Shown here in pieces: positions 22,291-34,100 of a stretch of 64,000 nucleotides of DNA (position 1 is the first letter of the stretch; the number at the start of each line of letters is the position of its first letter). The notes under the pieces were generated by a model. The model saw nothing but the letters and a program-made list of their open reading frames with translations. It was not told the DNA's origin and made no database searches. This DNA is from Theropithecus gelada (taxonomy: Eukaryota; Chordata; Mammalia; Primates; Cercopithecidae), in assembly GCF_003255815.1 (NCBI RefSeq), contig NC_037683.1:82591758-82655757 (forward strand). The letters are read 5' to 3'. The position numbers were made by a program, and so were the translations under genes.

Positions 22291-22667
22291 TATTATATTT
22301 TTTGGAGGAAGCAGAAGATGTTGAATAAGAATGTACAGTAAATGTCTCAAAAAATAAGAGAATGTATAGTAAATGTGTAGTAGAATCACGCTGGAAGAAT
22401 ATGAACAAACATTTGGGAATTCCTGGGTAGACAAAGCACTATAGATCAAGGTTCTTAGAGTACATGTACTTTCTTTAATAGAGACAACTGTAAACCCTCA
22501 AGGGTTTCCTATTTTGACTGAAATGGAATGGAGTTACCCAGTGCTCAACCTGCTCTAATTAGCTATGCATAGATGCCTGATGATCTCTAACTCTGCACTT
22601 CTCTGAACTGGCCTCATCTTAGGTGTCCTGTTGATATTGGGTTTAGTTTTTTTGTTTTTGTTTTTTC
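22291..22667. other. unique sequence
   Basis: AT-rich; a short internal repeat of 'gaatgta(c/t)agtaaatgt' occurs twice near 22330 and 22362. No gene recognised. Confidence 0.5.
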
Positions 22668-22997
22668 ATTATTTTATTTTATTTTTTGAGACAGAGACTT
22701 GCTGTGTTTCCAGGCTAGAGTGTAGTGGTGCAATTTTGGTTCACTGCAGCTTCAACCTCTCAGGCTCAAGTGATACTCCCACCTCAGCCTCCCAAGTAGC
22801 TGGGACTACAGGTGCACGCTACCACGCCTGGCTAATTTTGTTTATTTTTGCAGAGGCTAGTTTAAATTATTATTATTATTTTTTTCTGTAGATCGGGTTC
22901 TCGCTTTGCTGCCCAGTCTAGTCTCGAACTCCTGGCTTTAAGCCATCCTCCCGCCTTGGCCTCCCAAAGTGTTGGTATTACAGGTGTGAGCCTCCGC
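22668..22997 (-). repeat. Alu (AluJ-type), antisense
   Basis: Diverged antisense Alu with an (ATT)n expansion in the linker (22867-22885). Confidence 0.88.
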
Positions 22998-23451
22998 TAT
23001 TTTTTCTTGACCCTTGACTCTTCTTGTGTTATGACTTTCATCAGAATGAGGTTATCAACTTGTAGTAAGAATTTACAGCTTCCTTTGATTGAAAAGTCCC
23101 TTTGAAATGGTGAATGAAGATAATTCAAACGGCAAGATTTGGCAGAACATTCTCTCTTCAGAAGATTCCTGCATTCACAGACTTTCAGAATGTTATTACG
23201 TCCTTTTAATTCTAGTAAGGCAGGAGAGAAAAGGTTTGCCCTCCTATAGTATGTTCTCTTCTGAAATAACAACATAGTTCAGAGTTTTATTTGGTAAATG
23301 ATTGCGTTTTGCAATCTACATAAAAAAACATTTCTTAGAAAATGTCCAGTGAATGGTTTTATCAGTGATTCAGTGATGTTTGGGGAATCACCTGGTAGCT
23401 TAGTAAAAGTTGAAACTCTCCAAATATTCCAGATTTACTAAGTCAAACTCT
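22998..23451. other. unique sequence
   Basis: No recognised repeat or gene; short open frames on both strands have no supporting signal. Confidence 0.5.
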
Positions 23452-23753
23452 TTTTTTTGTTTGTTTTTTTGAGATGGAGTTTCGCTCTTGTCACCCAGGC
23501 TGGAGTGCAATGACACAATCTTGGCTTACTACAACTTCTGCTTCCGAGGTTCAAGCGATTTTCCTGCCTTAGCCTCCCAAGTAGCTGGGATTACAGGCAT
23601 GTGCTGCCACGCACAGCTAATTTTTGTATTTTTAGTAGAGACGGGGCTTCTCCATGTTAGTTAGGCTGGTCTCAAACTCCTGACCTCAGGTGATCCACCT
23701 ACCTCGGCTTCCCAAAGTGCTGGGATTACAGGTGTGAGCCACTGTGCCTGGCC
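23452..23753 (-). repeat. Alu (AluS-type), antisense
   Basis: Full-length antisense Alu; flanks 'aagtcaaactc' / 'aagtcaaagtc'. Confidence 0.93.
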
Positions 23754-23804
23754 AAGTCAAAGTCTTTATACTACAATCTGTGCATTTAATAGCACCCTGA
23801 ATGA

Positions 23805-24102
23805 TTTTTTTTTTTTTTTTTTTGAGACAGAGTCTAACTCTGTCATCCAGGTTGGAGTGCACTGGCGCCATCTCAGCTCACTGCAACCTCTGCCTCCTGG
23901 GTTCAAGCAATTCTTGTGCCTCAGTCTCCCAAGCAGCTATGACTACAGGCATGCACCACAATGCCCAGCTAATTTTTAGTAGAGACAGGGTTTGTCCATG
24001 TTGGCCAGGCTGGTCTTGAACTCCTGGCCTCAGGTGATCTGCCCACCTCGGCTTCCACCTCCCAAAGTGCTGGATTACAGGCATGAGCCACTGCGCCTGG
24101 CC
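23805..24102 (-). repeat. Alu (AluS-type), antisense
   Basis: Antisense Alu with a small deletion in the linker and duplicated 'cacctcggcttccacctccc'. Confidence 0.92.
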
Positions 24103-24148
24103 CACCTTGATTCTGATATGTAACTAGGTTTGGGGGTCACTAAAATAA

Positions 24149-24175
24149 ACACACATGCACACGCACACACACTCA
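24149..24175. repeat. short (CA)n
   Basis: Imperfect CA repeat 'cacacatgcacacgcac...'. Confidence 0.85.
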
Positions 24176-24394
24176 AATGTGAGTGCAAACCAAGATATAA
24201 AATTAATCTGAAGTTACAAGAGAACACAATTTTATATACAACATGAAATAAAATTAACAATAGTTTCTTCCTTATAATTAGGTAGACAGTTCAAGTTTGG
24301 CAAATCTAATCAGCACCTTTTGATATTTATCGTCACTGAACTTTAGAATCCCCAGTGTCCAGAACTACTGGTCTCCATAGGAGATATCAAGGTA
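24176..24394. other. unique sequence
   Basis: Nothing recognised. Confidence 0.5.
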
Positions 24395-24560
24395 CTGGGC
24401 TAGTATTTGATTTAGCATTAATGAACATTAGTTGTGCACCCATTGCGAAACAGGGTTTTTCAGATATACTCCCATTAAATCTTTATGACAACCGTGAACA
24501 TGGTATTTCTTTTTTTCTCATTTTACGGAAGAGAAAATTGAGGCCACTTTGGGTCTTCTT
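24395..24560 (-). repeat. MIR fragment, antisense
   Basis: 'cccattaaatctttatgaca' ... 'ctcattttacggaagagaaa' ... 'ttgaggcc' is the reverse of the MIR core. Confidence 0.55.
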
Positions 24561-25309
24561 GCTTGAAATCATGATTCTTTTCATGGTCCTCCCACGTAGA
24601 ATAAGAAATTCCTTACTCACTCCCCTTCACCTCCAACAGTTATATTGAGATGTAATGCATGACAAACTGTGTACAGTATTCATAAATTCTTCATTCAAAT
24701 CTTTTGGAACATCAGGTACTGTGCTAGGCCCTGAGGCAAATAAAAGGATGAGCCAAAATGGAAATAAATTTCAAAACAGCAAAGGACTCAAAAGCAAAAG
24801 GTTCTTTCCATGGTACCATGAGACCTCCGATAAGTTAGATTATACTTGAATGGGGTCTTAGGTTGGCTAGGCCAGCTCCCCCAAAAATCAAGGCTTGGGC
24901 ATTTTCTTATTGAGATCGGTCAGAAGTGTCATCTCTGCATGACAGTACCTACCTGGCACCCTGAAATGCTACACAGTGTAGAAGAAAGGACCCAGGATTT
25001 AGGTGCAGAAGAACTGACCTCTGCTACAACCAGCTGAATGAACCACAGTAAATCTCATAAGCTCGAAGCTGCAACATGCTGTTATATAAAAAAAGGAAAT
25101 AATTTTCTTGCTCCTGAATTATAGTGAAGACTCAAACAGACCTTATTTGTACAAAGGCTTGTAAAATGCAAAATGATAACAAAGTCTGCTCACCTCCATT
25201 TGGGAGAAATTTATAATGCAAAGGAAATAGAAAAAGCCATACATTGACCTAGCACTTTTCAGTTTACTTTTTAGTTAACTGAGGCTATCTATAATTCTCT
25301 TTTAGCTTT
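24561..25309. other. unique sequence
   Basis: About 750 bases without a clear gene; 'ggtactgtgctaggccctga' (about 24713) resembles an L2-type fragment. Confidence 0.5.
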
Positions 25310-25450
25310 GGCCATTTTTGTTTTAAATAGTTACATTGAGATATAATTCACATACTATATAATTCACCTATTTAGTCTACAATTCAATGTCTTTTAGTAT
25401 ATTCATGGAGTTGTTAACCATCACCACAATCAATATTAAGAGATTTTCAA

Positions 25451-25756
25451 GGCTAGGTGTGGTAGTTCGTGCCTGTAATCCCAGCAGTTTGGAAGGCTGA
25501 GGTGGGAGGATTGCTTGAGCCCAGGAGTTCAAGTCCAGCCTGGGCAACATAGGGAGACCACTGTCTCTACAAAAACCTTAAAAATTAGCTGGGCGTGGTA
25601 GTCTATGCCTATAGTACCGGCTACTCAGGAGACCGAGTTGGGGGATCACTTGAGCCCAAGAGATTGGGGCTTCGGCAAGCTATGATCATGCCCCTGGACT
25701 CCAGCCTGGGCGACACAGTAAGACCCTGTCTCAAAAAAAAAAAAACATTAAAAAAA
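25451..25756 (+). repeat. Alu (AluJ-type)
   Basis: Diverged sense Alu with 'cctgggcaacatagggag' J-type left arm. Confidence 0.9.
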
Positions 25757-25975
25757 AGAAAGATGTTTTTAATGCCCCCCAAAGAACATTTTCCCCAGTA
25801 AACCCCCTCCACCCCTTAGCTGGCTCCTGTCAATATTCCCCCCACCCCAACTAGGCTACCAGGAATCTACTTTCTGTCCCTATAGATTAACCTATTCTGA
25901 ACTTTTCATGGAATCATAGACTATGCGGCCCTTCATGTCTGGCTTCTTCCACTTAGCATGTTTGCGAGGTTTATC

Positions 25976-26105
25976 TATGGGAGCTGTGGTTCATGCCAGT
26001 AATCCCACTCTTTTGGGGGACCGAGGTGGGAGGATTACCTGAGTCCAGGAGTTTGAGACCAGCCTGGGCAACATGGTGAAACCTGTCTCTACAGAAACAA
26101 AAACT
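25976..26105 (+). repeat. Alu left monomer
   Basis: One arm only, 5' edge diverged; ends 'gtctctacagaaac'. Confidence 0.75.
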
Positions 26106-26138
26106 AAAGGCTTATGTACATTGTAGTATGTATATGTT

Positions 26139-26312
26139 CCTTTTTTTTTTTTTTTTTTTTTTTGAGTCAGGATCTTGCTCTGTTGCCCAGGCTGGAGTGC
26201 AGTGGCACAGTCATGTTTCACTGCTGCAGCCTTGAACTTCAGGCCTCAAGCAGTCCTCCTGCCTCAGCCTCCCAAAGTGCTAAGATTATAGGTGTGAGCC
26301 ATCATGCCAGGC
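26139..26312 (-). repeat. Alu monomer, antisense
   Basis: 23-T tail copy plus a single arm ending 'catgccaggcc'. Confidence 0.85.
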
Positions 26313-26770
26313 CACTACTTTATTCTTTTTATTGCTGAATAATCATCCATTGCATGAACATGTCATGTTTTGCTTATCCATTCATCCATCATGGGCATCT
26401 GGATTGTTTCTGCTTTTTGGCTGTTATGAATAATGTTGCTATGAACACTCATGTACAGGTTTTTATGTGGACATATGTTTTCATTTGCTTGGGTACATAC
26501 CTAGAAGTGGCAAATATATGGTAACTCCATATTTAATATTTTCAGGAATTGCCACACTGTTTTCCAGAGTGGCTACATTCTTCTACAGTCCCACCAGCCA
26601 GGTATTCGGGGTTCCAATTCCACGTCTTCATACACATACATTATTACTGTTGTCTGTCTTTTTAAATTTTAACCATGCTAGTTGGTGTGTGATTTTGGAT
26701 TTTACTTCTTTGATGGCTAATGATGTTGAATATTTAACTTTTCATGTGCTTATTAGACCATTGTTCCTGG

Positions 26771-27164
26771 CCTTTTTTCTTGATTCTTTTCCAAGGGAAA
26801 ATGACACAGGGTAAGAGAAAATGCTGTTTTGAATAGATTCTCCAGTTTCAATGGTTTAGATGAGAATACTGAAAATGTAAATTGAGCCCTTTGCTCTTTT
26901 GGAGTTTCTTTCAGCTTAGGCCTCAGGGCCTAGTGTAATACCTGATGTTCCTAAAGATTTGAATGAAGAATTAATGAATACATAGTTTCTTGGGGTTGAT
27001 GGGGAGTAAGTAAGCAGGGACTTACTATTCTACCTGCTGATTTAATGTCCATGAAAAAAATCATACACTAAGATATTAATAACACACACACACAAATGGG
27101 CTAGTGCACATGGTGGACATTTTAAACTCTTTCACCAAAATATTTATTGATTAACATCTGTCAG
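26771..27164. other. unique sequence
   Basis: Short (CA)n at about 27083-27094; nothing else recognised. Confidence 0.5.
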
Positions 27165-27466
27165 GGCCAGATGAGGTGGTTCACGCCTGTAATACCAGGG
27201 AGAGATATTTGGGAGGCTGAAGTGGGCAGATCACTTGAATCCAAGAGTTCCAGACCAGCCTGGCCAACATAGTGAAACCCGGTCTCTACTAAAAATATGA
27301 AAAATTAGCCAGGCATGGTGGCGTGTGCCTGTTCTCCCAGCAACTCAGGAGGCTGAGGTGGGAGAATCCTTTATGCCTGGGAGGTCAAGGCTTCAGTGAG
27401 CTGTGATTGCACCATTGCACTCCACCTGGGCAACAGAGCAAGACCTGTCCCCCACCCCCCAAAAAA
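27165..27466 (+). repeat. Alu (old S/J type)
   Basis: Sense Alu with a small insertion near its start and a C-rich tail junction. Confidence 0.9.
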
Positions 27467-27593
27467 CTCCGTCAATTCTACTTACTAAAACATACAATAA
27501 TATACTTTAAAATCATATTAATACATTGTCTATATATTTTATTAGGGTACTCTTTATTTTATTCTCAAGTACTGCCAAATGAAGAGTACACTA
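27467..27593. other. AT-rich spacer
   Basis: Nothing recognised. Confidence 0.4.
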
Positions 27594-27682
27594 AGGCTGG
27601 GCACAGTGTCTCACGCCTGTAATCCTAGCACCTTGGGAGGCTGAGGCATGCAGATCACTTGAGGTCAGGAGTTCGAGACTAA
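27594..27682 (+). repeat. Alu 5' fragment
   Basis: First about 85 bases of an Alu, broken at 'gttcgagac' where a second Alu begins. Confidence 0.85.
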
Positions 27683-27957
27683 AACCGGGCGCGGTGGCTC
27701 ACTTTGGGAAGCTGAGGCAGGAGGATCACCTGAGGTCAGGAGTTCGAGACCAGCCTGGCCAACATAGTGAAACCCCATCTCTACTAAAAATACAAAAATT
27801 AGCTGGGTGTGGTGGCATGCCTGTAACCCCAGCTACTTGGGAGGCTGAGGCAGGAAAATCGCTTGAACCCAGGAGGTGGAGGTTGTAGTGAGCTGAGATC
27901 ATGCCATTGCACTACAGCCTGGGGGACAAGAGCGAAACTCTGTCTCAAAAAAAAAGA
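27683..27957 (+). repeat. Alu (AluS-type), 5' deletion
   Basis: Sense Alu with 'cgggcgcggtggctcacttt': the stretch normally between 'ggctcac' and 'ctttggg' is missing. Joined to the preceding fragment. Confidence 0.9.
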
Positions 27958-28287
27958 GTAAAAAAAGAGTAGACTAATAAGACATTTTTCACAAGTCAGT
28001 GCATTTTTGTTCTTTCTTTCCCAAGCTGCATGGCAGTGTTTTTTCTTTGTAGCCATGGAGAATTATCTTCGTTCTCTACAGTCACAAGCCAGTATTGAGT
28101 TTCTTAAATATCTGTTGTGTTTTGGAGGCTCGCTATATTGACCTCAGGTTATACTGTTTGGATCTTGTATTATGGGGAAATGTCGGTAATAGCAGAGAAC
28201 TAGGGAAGTCAGCTGGATTTAGAAAAAGAAAACTTCCATTTGAGGATTCTTTGAGACAGCAGTGGGATAGGTGAATGGAAGTGTGTA
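27958..28287. other. unique sequence
   Basis: Nothing recognised. Confidence 0.5.
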
Positions 28288-28482
28288 GTGCAGTGATTCT
28301 CAAACATTAGTTTGCATCTGAACCATCTGGAAGGCTTGTCAAAATACAGATCACGGGCCCCCCTCCTGGAGTTTCTGATTGCGTAGATCGGGCGTGGGGG
28401 CTCAAGAATGTGTGTCTAAGAGTGCCCACCCAGGTCATGCTGCTGCTGCTGCTCTGGGAATCCCACTTTGAGAACCAGAGGT
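28288..28482 (+). repeat. MER5A DNA transposon
   Basis: Nearly complete: starts 'cagtgattctcaaacattag' and ends in the inverted end 'cactttgagaaccag'; contains (CTG)5. Non-autonomous hAT-Charlie family. Confidence 0.85.
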
Positions 28483-29774
28483 TTGGAGGCCTTTGGAAGT
28501 GCAGGATCGGAACTTGCTGAGGGAAGGGGCCAGGCTTGAGGCTGGTCTGGGCATCCTGTGTGTGCAGGGGCTTGGTGGAGTACCAGCCACCAAGTACCAG
28601 GTGGCTTGGTAGGTACCAGCCAAAGCAGGGCGCATAGACAAGTGCTGAGGGCGAATGCAGGAATACTGTGGGGAGGGGTGGCTGCGAGGCAGATCAGAAC
28701 CAGCTAAGAGATGGGGAAGGAATGGACAGAGGGTTATGAGGAGACCTGGGTGAGTGAAGACCCACAAACTCCTCTGTAAAGGTTCAGGAGAGTGACGACA
28801 TGTATCGGTGTTGGTGTCAGGGGAGGGACTGAGCGGTCACCCGGATGGTAGGTGTAGTAGCTGTGCAGGCCTGGCCTTTCCACCATACCTTCAGGAAGGG
28901 CAGCATCCCTGGGCAGTGGGATGTGCTGCTTGAGGCCACAGGGTCACATGTGGACTTTCCTGTAAGATTAGGGAATTCCTTCAGTCTTTCCGGCCATAGT
29001 CCCAGGGGTCATGACTAAGTTCTCTTCCTCTTTCTGCCTGTCACTGATAATCAACCTAAAACCAGGATGAGTTTTACAAACCAGAAGCAAAGGTTCTTTG
29101 TGCAAGGAGTTACTGTCATCTCTAAAACTGGAGTTTGTGTCCTTGTGTGCATTTGCCTGCTCAGCTTAATAGCTTTAGGCATCCAGTCTTCTTAGCATAA
29201 CTTGATATAAGCCGATTCTGAGAGTGGGTGCTGACATATGGAAGTGTTTTTGACAATCCATGTTGTGAAGGTCAGGAGGTTTGCTATAGGAAAGAAATCC
29301 AAGAAGGGCAGTGGCCGACGGGTGCTGGGTCCTCTGAAAGTGAGCTGTGTTCTACCCTTCCCGCTCATGTCACAAAGCCGAGAGAAACATCCCTAATTTG
29401 ATTGTATATTTCATTTTAAAGGAATCCTCATTGTGTCTGAGGATGTAAAATATTTCTCTTGGGTTTCGGAAAGAGGCCAAAGCCTGCCCCAAGGTGTTCT
29501 CTGTTATCCTTCGGGGCACCTGTTGTTAGCAGAGAGCAAGGTGATTTAATATCAGTGCTTGTAAACTAACTGCCTGGTGACTTGCTGTGTGGTCAGGAGT
29601 AGCAGCTCCTTAGTTTAGACTTTCCAATTTGCCCTTGATCCCACTCACCCTTTGCACACATGAACATTCCTGCTGGCCCCTTTAGGCCCTGGGTATGCAA
29701 TTCCTCTGGTTAATGGACAGGACTGGACAGGAAATATTTCACAACCCTGCATCTGTGGAGAGGGAGTGTCTTGG
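28483..29774. other. unique sequence, 1.3 kb
   Basis: Repeat-poor, moderate GC. A short tandem echo 'accagccaccaagtaccagg' / 'taccagcc' lies at 28578-28622. No convincing exon. Confidence 0.5.
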
Positions 29775-30290
29775 AATCCCCAAGACCGCCCCCCACAAGT
29801 TTCGATGATTCACTAGGAGGACTCACAGGACTCGGCATAGGATTGTACTCATGGCTATGATTTATTACGGCTCAAAGATGCAAAGCAAAATAAACCAAGG
29901 GGAAAAGTACAGGAGCGAAGTCCAAGGAAACCAGGCACAAGCTTCCAAGGTTCCTCTCCCAGTGGAGTTACACGTGATGTGCTGAATTCCCTGGCAACTA
30001 GTTGTGACCACACGTGTGAAATGTTATCAACCAGGGAAGCTTGTAAGGGACTCACTGTCCCGGGTTTTTACTGGGGGATTGTTACACTGGTGTCCTCTGC
30101 CTACCAGCTACCCAAATTTCAGACTCACACAAGGAAAGCAGCTGTTCAGCATAAACCACATGGTTTGTACAGTTTAGGGACAGTGTGGCTCTTACCAGTC
30201 CTGGCAATGGTGGGAATCCAAATTCTCAGGCATCAGCTGAGAGCCACCTTGTAAGTGGATCTTTCAAAGGATAACAGTCAGGCTTGCTAT
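29775..30290 (-). mobile_element. LTR element, antisense
   Basis: 'attcactaggaggactcaca' ... 'tgatttattacggctcaaag' (complement AATAAA) ... 'gtgtgaaatgttatcaacc' ... 'gcagctgttcagcataaacc' ... 'accttgtaagtggatctttc'. I recall this text as a dispersed primate LTR; family name uncertain. No retroviral coding sequence is attached. Confidence 0.6.
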
Positions 30291-30734
30291 GTTACCTTTT
30301 GGATGGGGATGAGAGTGGCAGGTGAGGATGGTTGTGGGGACCCCTGAACTTGGAGAAGGGATCTGTTAATGCAGCCTCAGGGCCTGGTACTGCAGGAGAA
30401 GGTGGAAGGAAGTGCACTGGGGTTTTGCACTTAGATCCGGGGTTCAGAATAACTGGGATTCCCACACTACAGGGATAAAGAAGGATGGAAAAGAGTTCAA
30501 AGTCCTGTGCATTCATTCATCCATTTATTCATTCTTAACAGGGGCTTATCAATGCCTATACCCTTTGAGGTGCTGTGCCAAGGTGCTAAGGATACCATGG
30601 TGAGCAGGGTAAAGTCTCTGCCCTCATGAGACCCACTTCTAGAGGGAATGAATGAGGAAAAGGGCAGTTAAATCATTGCTATGAGGATATACCAAGGGCC
30701 CTAGGGTATCCACCTGGTAGACTTAGTGGGAATC
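30291..30734. other. unique sequence
   Basis: (ATTC)n-like patch at 30510-30535; 'tctgccctcatgagacccac' (30620) resembles an L2-related fragment. No gene recognised. Confidence 0.45.
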
Positions 30735-31265
30735 AGAAGGCACAAATTTTATAATCAGACCAAACTGGGTAGGAATCACACCTCTAGTATTTATTACCTG
30801 TGTGCCTTGGGCAAGTTACTTAGTCACCTGGTGCCTAGATTTCTTCATTTCTTCATCTAAAAACAGGGACAATTTATAACCTTTTAAAAGATAGGGTTTC
30901 ACTGGTTGCCCAGGCTGGAGTGCAGTGGCACAATCTCGACTTATTGAAACCTCTGCGTCCTGGATTCCAAGGATCCTCCTACCTCAGCCTCCCAAATAGC
31001 TGGGACTACAGGCATGTGCCAACACACCCGGCTAATTTCTGTATTTTTTGTAGAGACAGGGTTTCAACATATTGCCCAGGCTGGTCTCGAACGCTTGAGC
31101 TCAAGCAACCCTCCTGCCTCGGCCTCCCAAAGTGCTGGGATTACAGGCATGAGCCACCATGCCCACCTTTTCTTTTAAGGCTGTTGTGAGAACTAAACAA
31201 GGTCGTGTATGTAGGGTACTTACTTCAGGGGGTGGCACAGTAGAAATGCTCACTAAATAATGACT
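30735..31265 (+). repeat. MIR, sense, split by an Alu
   Basis: Pieces 30735-30885 ('cctgtgtgccttgggcaagt') and 31169-31265 ('ggctgttgtgagaactaaac' ... 'aatgctcactaaataa') make one MIR. Confidence 0.8.
30886..31168 (-). repeat. Alu (AluJ-type), antisense
   Basis: Diverged antisense Alu with a short tail copy, inserted in the MIR. Confidence 0.9.
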
Positions 31266-31452
31266 TAGCGACGCCTAGCCAAGGAGAGGTGTGTGTTCAC
31301 TGGAAGGACTGGCATCTGCTGCATCCTCACTCTGCAAGTCACTTCAGAGGCGTTCCCTTCAGCCCTGGGCTCATAGGTGCACACAAGCCTGCATTCCTGC
31401 CACGTTGCTCTGCTTACTGGTCTAAGAATGCTTTCCTGTTTCATTTTTCTGG
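31266..31452. other. unique sequence
   Basis: Nothing recognised. Confidence 0.5.
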
Positions 31453-31753
31453 TTTTTTTTTTTTTTTTTGAGACGGGGTCTCGCTCTGTCACCCAGGCTG
31501 GAGTACAGTGGCTGATCTTGGCTGACTGCAGTCTCCGCCTCCTGAGTTCAAGTGATTCCTCTGCCTCAGCCTCCTGAGTAGCTGGGACTACAGTGTGTGC
31601 CACCATGCCCAGCTAAGTTTTGTATTTTTAATAGAGATGAGGTTTCATTCACCATGTTACCCAGGTTTGTCTCGAACTCCTGATCTCAAGTGACCTGCCT
31701 GCCTCAGCCTCCCAATGTTCTGGGATTACAGATGTGAGCCACCACGCCCAGCC
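31453..31753 (-). repeat. Alu (AluJ/S), antisense
   Basis: Full-length antisense Alu with a perfect 12-base duplication 'tcatttttctgg'. Confidence 0.94.
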
Positions 31754-31769
31754 TCATTTTTCTGGCTCT

Positions 31770-32110
31770 TGAAGGCACTTTTCTCTTTGCCTGGATGCCC
31801 CAGATTTATTTTGTCAGCCTAAGGAATGTGTACACCTATTATTAAGACCCAACTCAAGTATTTTCTCTTTTATCTCTTTCTCTTTCCCAAACCAAGCCCC
31901 TTGGACAGGATTGTTTGTGCTCTCCTTTGTCCTGTTCCATGGTCACTCCCATCCATATTACAGCATGCTGGGTCGCAGTTGCTTGTTGCTCCATTAGACT
32001 GGGTGATTCTTGAGGGCAAGGATGATGTGGTATTATTTGAATCTCCAATGTCAATCAGAGTGTTTGATAGGGACTGGCTCGGGATGTGGAGGGAATGAAT
32101 GAATGAGTAT
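31770..32110 (+). repeat. L2 LINE 3' fragment
   Basis: 'aagacccaactcaagtattt' ... 'attagactgggtgattcttg agggcaagg' ... 'gtgtttgatagg' ... 'gaatgaatgaatga' matches the L2 3' end in order. Confidence 0.75.
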
Positions 32111-32611
32111 GGAGTTGGACTAGAACACCCAACATGAAATGGATACAATGTCAGCAAAATAGGTCTCTGCCCTCAGAGCAGAGCTTACAGTCTGGAGGAG
32201 GCAGATGGTGAACAGGTAAACATAAATATAACCATCAGAGACTGAGCAGTGACACAAGTCCTGCAGCAGGTGCAGGCAGTCTCTCCTGGGAAGAGGGAGA
32301 AATAGGAGGTCACAATGTTGCTACCCTGGGCAATGTGGGGTTGTTGTCTGGAGTGTGGATGGTGGTGGAGGCCTGAAGGGCTGGTCCTGTGGGGTGCACA
32401 CCTGGAGAGCTAGGAGTCCTCCAGATGGAGGTGGAGAGTGGAGCAGTGGTCACCAGCACCTCAGCTGCCACAGGGCAGGACTGCAGCAAGAACTAAGTGT
32501 CCACTTGGAAGGCTGAAGTGCTCCACTCAAGCAAGACAAACTGGGGTCAAGAAACCCAGGGTCGATAGAGGAAGTATGACCCAGCAACCTGAAAGACCTG
32601 TCTGAGCTGTG
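32111..32611. other. unique sequence
   Basis: 'tctgccctcagagcagagct' (32164) may be an L2-related scrap; otherwise nothing recognised. Confidence 0.45.
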
Positions 32612-33055
32612 CCTTAGTCAGCTCGGGCTGCTATAATGAAGTACCAATGACTAGGTGGGTTGAGTAACAGACATTTGTTTCTCAGCGCTCTGGAGACATG
32701 AGGTTTGATACCAGGTGCCAGCATGGTTGGGTTCTTGCTGAGGGCCCTTTTCCTGGCTTGCAGACAGCTACCATCTTGCTATGTGCTCACATGGCCTTTC
32801 CTAGATGCATTGAGTATGGAGAGAGAGAGAGAGAGGGAGAGAGAGAGAGAGAGAAACAGAGAGAGAGAGAGAGAGCTGTTTCTCCTTCTCCCTCTTGTTG
32901 TAAGGACACTAATCCCATCATGAGGTTCCCACCCTCATGACCTCATCTAAACCTAATTACTTCCCAAAAGTCCTATCTCCAAATACCATCGCACTGGAGG
33001 TTAGGGCTTCAACACATGAATTTTGGGGAGATACAAACATTCAGTTCTTAGCAAC
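32612..33055 (-). mobile_element. MaLR LTR (MLT1/MST type), antisense
   Basis: 'ttagtcagctcgggctgcta' ... 'gagggcccttttcctggctt' ... 'cactaatcccatcatgaggt' ... 'acctaattacttcccaaaag' ... 'ggagatacaaacattcagtt' is the antisense MaLR LTR pattern. A (GA)n block has expanded inside it. Confidence 0.8.
32817..32875 (+). repeat. (GA)n microsatellite
   Basis: About 58 bases of GAGA with single AAC and GGG interruptions, inside the MaLR LTR. Confidence 0.92.
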
Positions 33056-33064
33056 CCAGGCCAG

Positions 33065-33301
33065 TAACTATTTGCTGAGTAAATAATCATGGCTGGCACT
33101 CTAATAGCACTTTGGATGGGACAGGACCTAAGTGTTTTGCATATAGTCATTACATTTCATTCTCAAACAATCTCACTAGGTACGTGCCATTATTATCCCC
33201 AGTTTACAGATGAGGAAACCCAGGCCCTGAAGAGTTTAAGTGATTTGCTAGTTAAGTGTAAACCTGGATTCTCACCAGGCAGTCTGCTTCTAGAGTCTAG
33301 G
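33065..33301 (-). repeat. MIR, antisense
   Basis: 'cattattatccccagtttac agatgagg' ... 'ggcagtctgcttctagagtc' is the reverse of a near-complete MIR. Confidence 0.85.
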
Positions 33302-33931
33302 TTTTTCTTGTTGTTGTTGTTGTTGTTGTTGTTGTTTGTTTTTTGAGGCAGAGTCTTGCTCTGTTACCCAGGCTGGAGTACAGTGACACGATCTCATCTC
33401 ACTGAAACCTCTGCCTCCCGGATTCAAGTGATTCTCCTGCCTCAGCCCCCGAGTGGCTGGGATTACAGGCACGAGCCACTACACCTAGCTAATTTTTTTT
33501 TTTTTTTTTTTTTTTTGAGACGGAGTTTCACTCTTTTGCCAGGCTGGAGTGCAGGGGTGCGATCTCGGCTCACTGCAACCTCCACCTCCCGGGTTCAAGC
33601 AATTCTCCTGCCTCAGCCTCCCGAGGAGCTGGGACTATAGGCTTGCACCACCACACCCAGCTAATTTTTGTATTTTTGGTACAGATGGGGTTTTACCATG
33701 TTGGCCAGGATGGTCTCGATCTCTTGACCTCGTGATTCACCTGTCTCGGCTTCCCAAAGTGCTGGGATTACAGGCGTAAGCCACCGTGCTTGGCCTAATT
33801 TTTGCATTTTTAGTAGAGATGGTATTTCACCATGTTGGCCAGGCTGGTCTCAAACTCCTGGCCTCACGTGATCCATTCGCCTCAGTCTCCCAAAGTGCTG
33901 AGATTACAGGCATGAGTCATCCCGCCCAGCC
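33302..33931 (-). repeat. Alu, antisense, split by a later Alu
   Basis: Outer Alu in two parts (33302-33492 and 33795-33931), broken in the middle linker; its tail copy is a (TTG)n microsatellite (33309-33343). Target duplication 'agtctagg'. Confidence 0.9.
33493..33794 (-). repeat. Alu (AluY/Sc-like), antisense, nested
   Basis: Full-length antisense Alu with 24-T tail copy, inserted at 'ctaattttt' of the outer Alu (duplicated on the other side). Confidence 0.93.
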
Positions 33932-34100
33932 AAGTCTAGGGTCTTAATCATTATATGTGCCTGACTCAAGAAGTAAACTCTAATATTACTGGACATCTGT
34001 CAAATGCTAGTTCCTGAGTGAGGAGAGATATTAGAGATAGAAGGATGACTATGACATCATACCTACCTTTTAGGCTATCTCAGAATGCTCAAAGAGGCAT
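33932..34100. other. unique sequence
   Basis: Nothing recognised. Confidence 0.4.

Larger units (their letters stand above)
25310..26770 (-). repeat. L1M 3' region, antisense, split by Alus
   Basis: Pieces 25310-25450, 25757-25975 and 26313-26770 follow the antisense L1M order: 'acattgagatataattcaca', 'catcaccacaatcaatatta', 'attgctgaataatcatccat', 'tatgaataatgttgctatga', 'acatacctagaagtgg', 'ccacactgttttccagagtg', 'ttgatggctaatgatgttg'. The 115-codon + frame at 26467 lies wholly inside and is not a gene. Confidence 0.85.

Noticed and set aside
26467..26814. 115-codon open frame with hydrophobic text
   Set aside because: Lies within an antisense L1M 3' fragment.
28437..28452. (CTG)5 triplet repeat
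   Set aside because: Part of the MER5A consensus region, short and unremarkable.
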